NCBI GenBank assembly: GCA_037043455.1
Contig: JAWPHD010006800.1
Location: 1 to 64,000, forward strand
DNA length: 64,000 nt
Source: Cyrtodaria siliqua
Taxonomy: Eukaryota > Mollusca > Bivalvia > Adapedonta > Hiatellidae
Reading direction: 5' to 3'
Shown here: positions 60,683 to 64,000 of the stretch, one piece after another
Numbering within the stretch: position 1 is the first letter of the stretch
Layout of the letters: each line of letters begins with the position of its first letter
Program-made: the position numbers and the translations under genes
The notes under the pieces: generated by a model
What the model was told of the DNA's origin: nothing
Databases searched by the model: none
The model's input: only the letters and a program-made list of their open reading frames with translations

Positions 60683-60960
60683 TCAGTATATGAAGTGAAA
60701 CGTAAAATATTTGACGACGTCTTTTCCGACTACTGTTGCTAGGGAGGGAGCTATGGTATTGTTTATCATGATGTATGGCAGATACAAACTTTTGGGGTTG
60801 ATTGGCATATTGTCAGGGATGTGCAGGAGACTTTTGAGAAATTTTGATGCAATGTCGGAAACTGGAGCTAGGGGAGATAATCCATGTATCTCTGACTTGC
60901 ACTTCATAAAGGTGCGGATCTGCGATGACTCACCATCGACTACATCTAGTTAGTGATGAA
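60683..60960 (-). CDS. Possible terminal exon or gene fragment, function unknown
   Basis: On the minus strand the frame is open from a stop just beyond 60957 (where a D fragment begins) down to a TGA ending at 60683. The residues are mixed and protein-like (for example SLLHIPDNMPINPKSLYLPY), unlike the low-complexity frames elsewhere. A TCGCAG sequence upstream of the first ATG (near 60925) could be a splice acceptor, and AATAAA lies about 35 bp after the stop. I recognise no domain. The plus strand is also open over most of this stretch, so strand and coding status are uncertain. It may be a decayed transposon or gene fragment. Confidence 0.25.
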
Positions 60961-61232
60961 ATCCTGTTGTTAAAGGTTAAGGTCACAGTGACCTTATAAG
61001 GAATTATGCATTCTGCACAATCACATAAAAAATGAAAGACCTAAACTTATAAATCTTCAGGTATATTGCCCTTAGTAAGAGGTTAAACCCTATTGGTTTT
61101 CTTGCAAGTAGGTTAAAGGTAAAGGTCACGGTAACTTATATGGAATTATACATTCTGCACAATCACATAAAAACCGTCAGATCTAAGCTCATCAATATGT
61201 TTAGGTATATTGCCCATAGTAAGAGGATAAAG
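60957..61232 (+). repeat. Isolated family D fragment
   Basis: Two D cores beginning in mid-core (AGTGATGAAATCCTGTTG), with a perfect palindrome near 60980. It breaks off at AAGAGGATAAA before a G-rich block. Confidence 0.82.
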
Positions 61233-61243
61233 GGGGTCTCAAA

Positions 61244-61288
<45 letters not shown>
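61244..61288 (+). repeat. 45-base G homopolymer
   Basis: Uninterrupted run of G after GGGGGTCTCAAA and before CGTGTTCACGTGATC. The true length in the genome may differ, since such runs are error-prone in sequencing. Confidence 0.75.
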
Positions 61289-61457
61289 CGTGTTCACGTG
61301 ATCATGTAAAATAAAAACAAGGATCACGTCTTCACGTAAAAAAAAATAGCAGAACTTTCACATTTCACGTTAAATGTGGATGAGCAGACATGAAGCGCTA
61401 TAGGCTCGAGCTTCTCTAGTCTCTCTAGTACACTGTGTGTGTTGCAACAACAACAAA
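61289..61457. other. Low-copy spacer
   Basis: Contains several CACGT words and short inverted matches (TTCACGTGATC, GGATCACGTC). No gene or known repeat recognised. Confidence 0.45.
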
Positions 61458-63305
61458 CAAGAGGGCCAAGATGGCCCTAAAGCGATCACCTGAGTACTGG
61501 CACATTATCAAACTTATTCGAAATCTCATGGTCATATACAATCTGTGCAAGTTTGTTAAGATTGTAACAACATTGATAATAATAAAATGATATAGACAGT
61601 TTAAGACACTGACAAAGTTTGGTAAAGATCAAATACAAAATGAAGGTGCTAGAGAGTAACACCTTGGGCAGAGCCAAATGTGACCCTAGGGCTACAGGTA
61701 ATGTGCTTTGTGGTTTCAGAGAAGATTTTTTAAGTTTTTGCCTATACAAGTCTATGTAAAACGTGACCCCTGGAGCAGGGTCAAATGTGAACACAGGGTC
61801 ACCATTTGAACAAACTTGGTAAAGGACCATAAGAGTATAGTAAATGCAAAATATTAACCTCTGGCTCTTGCAGTTCCAGAGAAGAAGATTTGTTTCAGTT
61901 TTTCCCTATACAAGCCTATGTAAAACTGTGACCCCCGAGGCGGAGCCAAATGTGACCCCAGGGTCACCATTTGAACAAAATTGGTAGAGGACCATGAACT
62001 TATAGCAAATGCATAATATTAAACCTCTGGCTCTTGCAGTTTCAGAGAAGATTTTTTAAAGTATTTCCCTTTACATGTCTATGTAAAACATGTGAACCTT
62101 GGGGTGGGGCCAATGTGACACGAGGGTCACCATTTGAACAAACTTGGTAAAGGACCATAAGCTTATAGTAAATGCAAAATATCAAACATCTGGCTCTTGT
62201 AGTTTCCGAGAAGATTTTTGTTTTACCTATATAAGTCTATGTAAAACTGTGATCCCCGGGGCGGGGACAAATTTGACCCCAGGGTCACCATTTGAACAAA
62301 CTAAGTAGAGGACCATAAGCTGATGCTACATGTAATACATGAGAGCTCCGTGCCATGTGGGTCCAGAGAAGAAGATTTCAGATTTTCCCTATACAAGCCT
62401 ATGTAAAACTGTGAGTACCGGGGCGAGGCCAAATGTGACCCCTGGGTCACCATTTGAACAAACTTGGTAGAGAACCATAAGCTTATAGCAAATGCAAAAT
62501 ATTAAACCTCTGGCTCCTGCAGTTTCAGAGAAGAAGATCTTTTAAGTTTTCCCCTATACATGTCTATGTAAAACATGTGACCCTTGGGGCGGGGCCAAAT
62601 ATGACCCGAGGGTCACTATTTGAACAAACTTGGTAAAGAATCATAAGCTTATAGTAAATGCAAAATATCAAACCTCTGGCTCTTGTAGTTTTCGAGAAAT
62701 TGATTTTTTTGATTTTTTTTCCTATACAAGTCTATGTAAAACTGTGATCCCCGGGGCGGGGACAAATTTGACCCCAGGGTTACCATTTGAACAAACTTAG
62801 TAGAGGACCATAAGCTGATGCTACATGTAATACATGAGACCTCTGTGCCTTGTGGTTTCAGAGAAGAAGATTTTTTAAAGTGTTTTCCTATATATGTCTA
62901 TATGAAAAACATGCAAAACCTCAATATACAAACTTCGGACCCCCCCCCCCCCGAGGCACGGCCATTTTTAACCCCGGGGACTTCATTTGAATAAACTTGA
63001 TAGTCTATGCGTTGGCGATTATTTTAAAAGAAAAACTGTTGAAATCTGTTTAGCGGTTCTTGAGAAGAAGATTTTTTAAGGTTTCAATTATATATGGTAA
63101 TGGCGGCCATCTTGGATGTCGCGCTGACCTAATTTTAACAAATCTAACAAGCACTCATCAAAGGATCATCCACGTGAAGTTTGGTCAAAATTGGCCAAGC
63201 GGTTTTTGAGGAGAAGTTATTTAAAGCAAAAGTTAACGCCGGACGATGGACGGACGGACGACGGACGAAGAGTGATCCCAATAGCTCACCTGCTCAAGTT
63301 GATCT
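61458..63305 (+). mobile_element. Family K element with C-type cores
   Basis: Starts CAAGAGGGCCAAGATGGCCC, containing the palindrome GGGCCA-AGA-TGGCCC, then GCGATCACCTGAG. About eight cores of 160-168 bp follow (TCTATGTAAAAC or its variant near 61751, 61914, 62077, 62236, 62398, 62563, 62731, 62898), with GTGACCCCAGGGTCAC palindromes in several. A 13-C run is at 62940-62952. The last core (about 63010-63235) switches to A/B-type sequence. The 3' end has a GACGGACG tract (about 63241-63268) and a decayed hairpin AGCTCACCTG / CAAGTTGATCT. Confidence 0.8.
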
Positions 63306-63924
63306 AAAAAACTACAAAACAGAACCACACACAATCACACACAAACTTGAGCCGTCAGATGTATTCTGAGGCTTTCAAATTGACCCCATTAACAAAAATA
63401 CAAACAATAAACTCAAACGGAGGAATAGCTTCTGCCATTCTGGAGGGTACCGACCCCCTTTTCGTATGCCGAATTCCGACCCATATTAGCCAGTATTCCG
63501 TACACCGGGTTGTGGTATGCCGTACGCAACATCGCAGTTTTTCATACGCATACGCCGTATTTTTCTCAAAACATATTTTTTTCCATCCAAAAAATTTAAA
63601 AAATGCTAATTTATGTCTCAGATTGCTGGAAATGCCATTTCAGAGCACCTAAGTTTCAAAATTTCCCGGACCCAGCTAGACAGCTTGGGCCCTGCGCGGG
63701 CCTCGCATGGTTCAAATAGTATTCCAGATGCCAACCCTCAGTTAGGGAGTATTCCAGATGCCATGCCCAAAAAAAGCCAGTACTCCAGATGCCAGGGGGC
63801 GTGGGGTTCGTACCCTCATTCTGCAACGGTATGAAGTCAACAAACAAGCAGATACGATTCTCGCGCGCTATTAGATCTGCGCGCAACCTAGCCGGTATTA
63901 TGTTGTACTACCGAGACCATCATA
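63306..63924. other. Low-copy sequence with a short ATTCCAGATGCC repeat
   Basis: No family match. (A)TTCCAGATGCC occurs near 63721, 63751 and 63784, about 30 bp apart. Open frames of 60-100 codons exist on both strands, but none has a recognisable domain. Confidence 0.45.
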
Positions 63925-64000
63925 CAAATAGGTTGGTAAAGATAGGATGAAAAATGAAGGCCCTATCGTATTAACGAGCAAAATATAGCAATATAGCATT
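63925..64000 (+). repeat. Family I core fragment cut by window edge
   Basis: GGTAAAGATAGGATGAAAAA and GCAAAATATAGCA match 7425-7480 and 7571-7600 in the right arm of the I element. Confidence 0.7.

Noticed and set aside
58849..60773. Shared phrase CTATGGTATTG near 58849 and 60752
   Set aside because: About 20 bp with mismatches and no extension on either side, so it may be chance.
63347..63886. Open frames of 73-101 codons near the right edge
   Set aside because: Low-copy sequence, but with overlapping open frames on both strands, a short internal repeat and no recognisable motif.

Overview
This window looks like repeat-dominated, AT-rich nuclear DNA from a bivalve mollusc. The organism call is an inference. 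It rests on many non-autonomous elements built as a tandem core array, then an ACGG/ACAG-type microsatellite, then a 3' hairpin, which is the plan of the 'pearl'/HINE-type (Helitron/Helentron-like) elements described from oysters and clams. It also rests on tRNA-headed SINEs of molluscan type. I find no protein-coding gene I would defend. One possible terminal exon lies on the minus strand at about 60.7 kb. Other open frames are short and lie in repeats.

Main structure: from about 2.6 to 56.6 kb the window is a higher-order tandem repeat (macrosatellite) with a repeating order B element -> D array -> C segment -> next B element. Six units, counting partial ones, can be followed. A unique landmark in the C segment recurs at 11727, 21184, 30451, 40629 and 51908. 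Units run about 8.3-11.3 kb, or about 7.2-8.2 kb in several cases once unit-specific insertions are removed.

Repeat families (my labels). A has a dimeric 155+165 bp core carrying a GTAGTCGCTACA box. B has a dimeric ~315 bp core. C has a ~165 bp core. D has a ~150 bp core built round the palindrome AAGGTCACAGTGACCTT. E (~165 bp) and F (~160 bp) have different cores but share one type of 3' end. G is a 3.4 kb composite. I/J, K and L are other core-array elements. A, B, G, I and K share one terminal plan: 5' ACAAG plus a short palindrome and a CTCTACTG-like box, then at the 3' end a microsatellite, a hairpin holding the complement of that box, and GAGCT followed by a run of A.

Region by region: 1-2.35 kb, family I interrupted by A, with an informative empty copy at 5.6-6.1 kb; 2.35-3.8 kb, B; 3.8-11.3 kb, D interrupted by a triple nest E[I[A]] and by a SINE; 11.3-56.6 kb, further macrosatellite units carrying private insertions (A at 22 kb, a hAT-like transposon containing A at 31.7-34.1 kb, the G element with two SINEs and an A copy at 44.5-48 kb); 56.6-58.3 kb, an E fragment and a divergent D array; 58.3-60.3 kb, L and F arrays; 60.3-61.4 kb, low-copy DNA with the possible exon and a 45-nt G run; 61.5-63.3 kb, K array; 63.3-64 kb, low-copy sequence ending in an I-type core.

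Nothing here suggests cooperating genes. The biology visible is nested transposition, core amplification, core exchange between termini, and segmental duplication.
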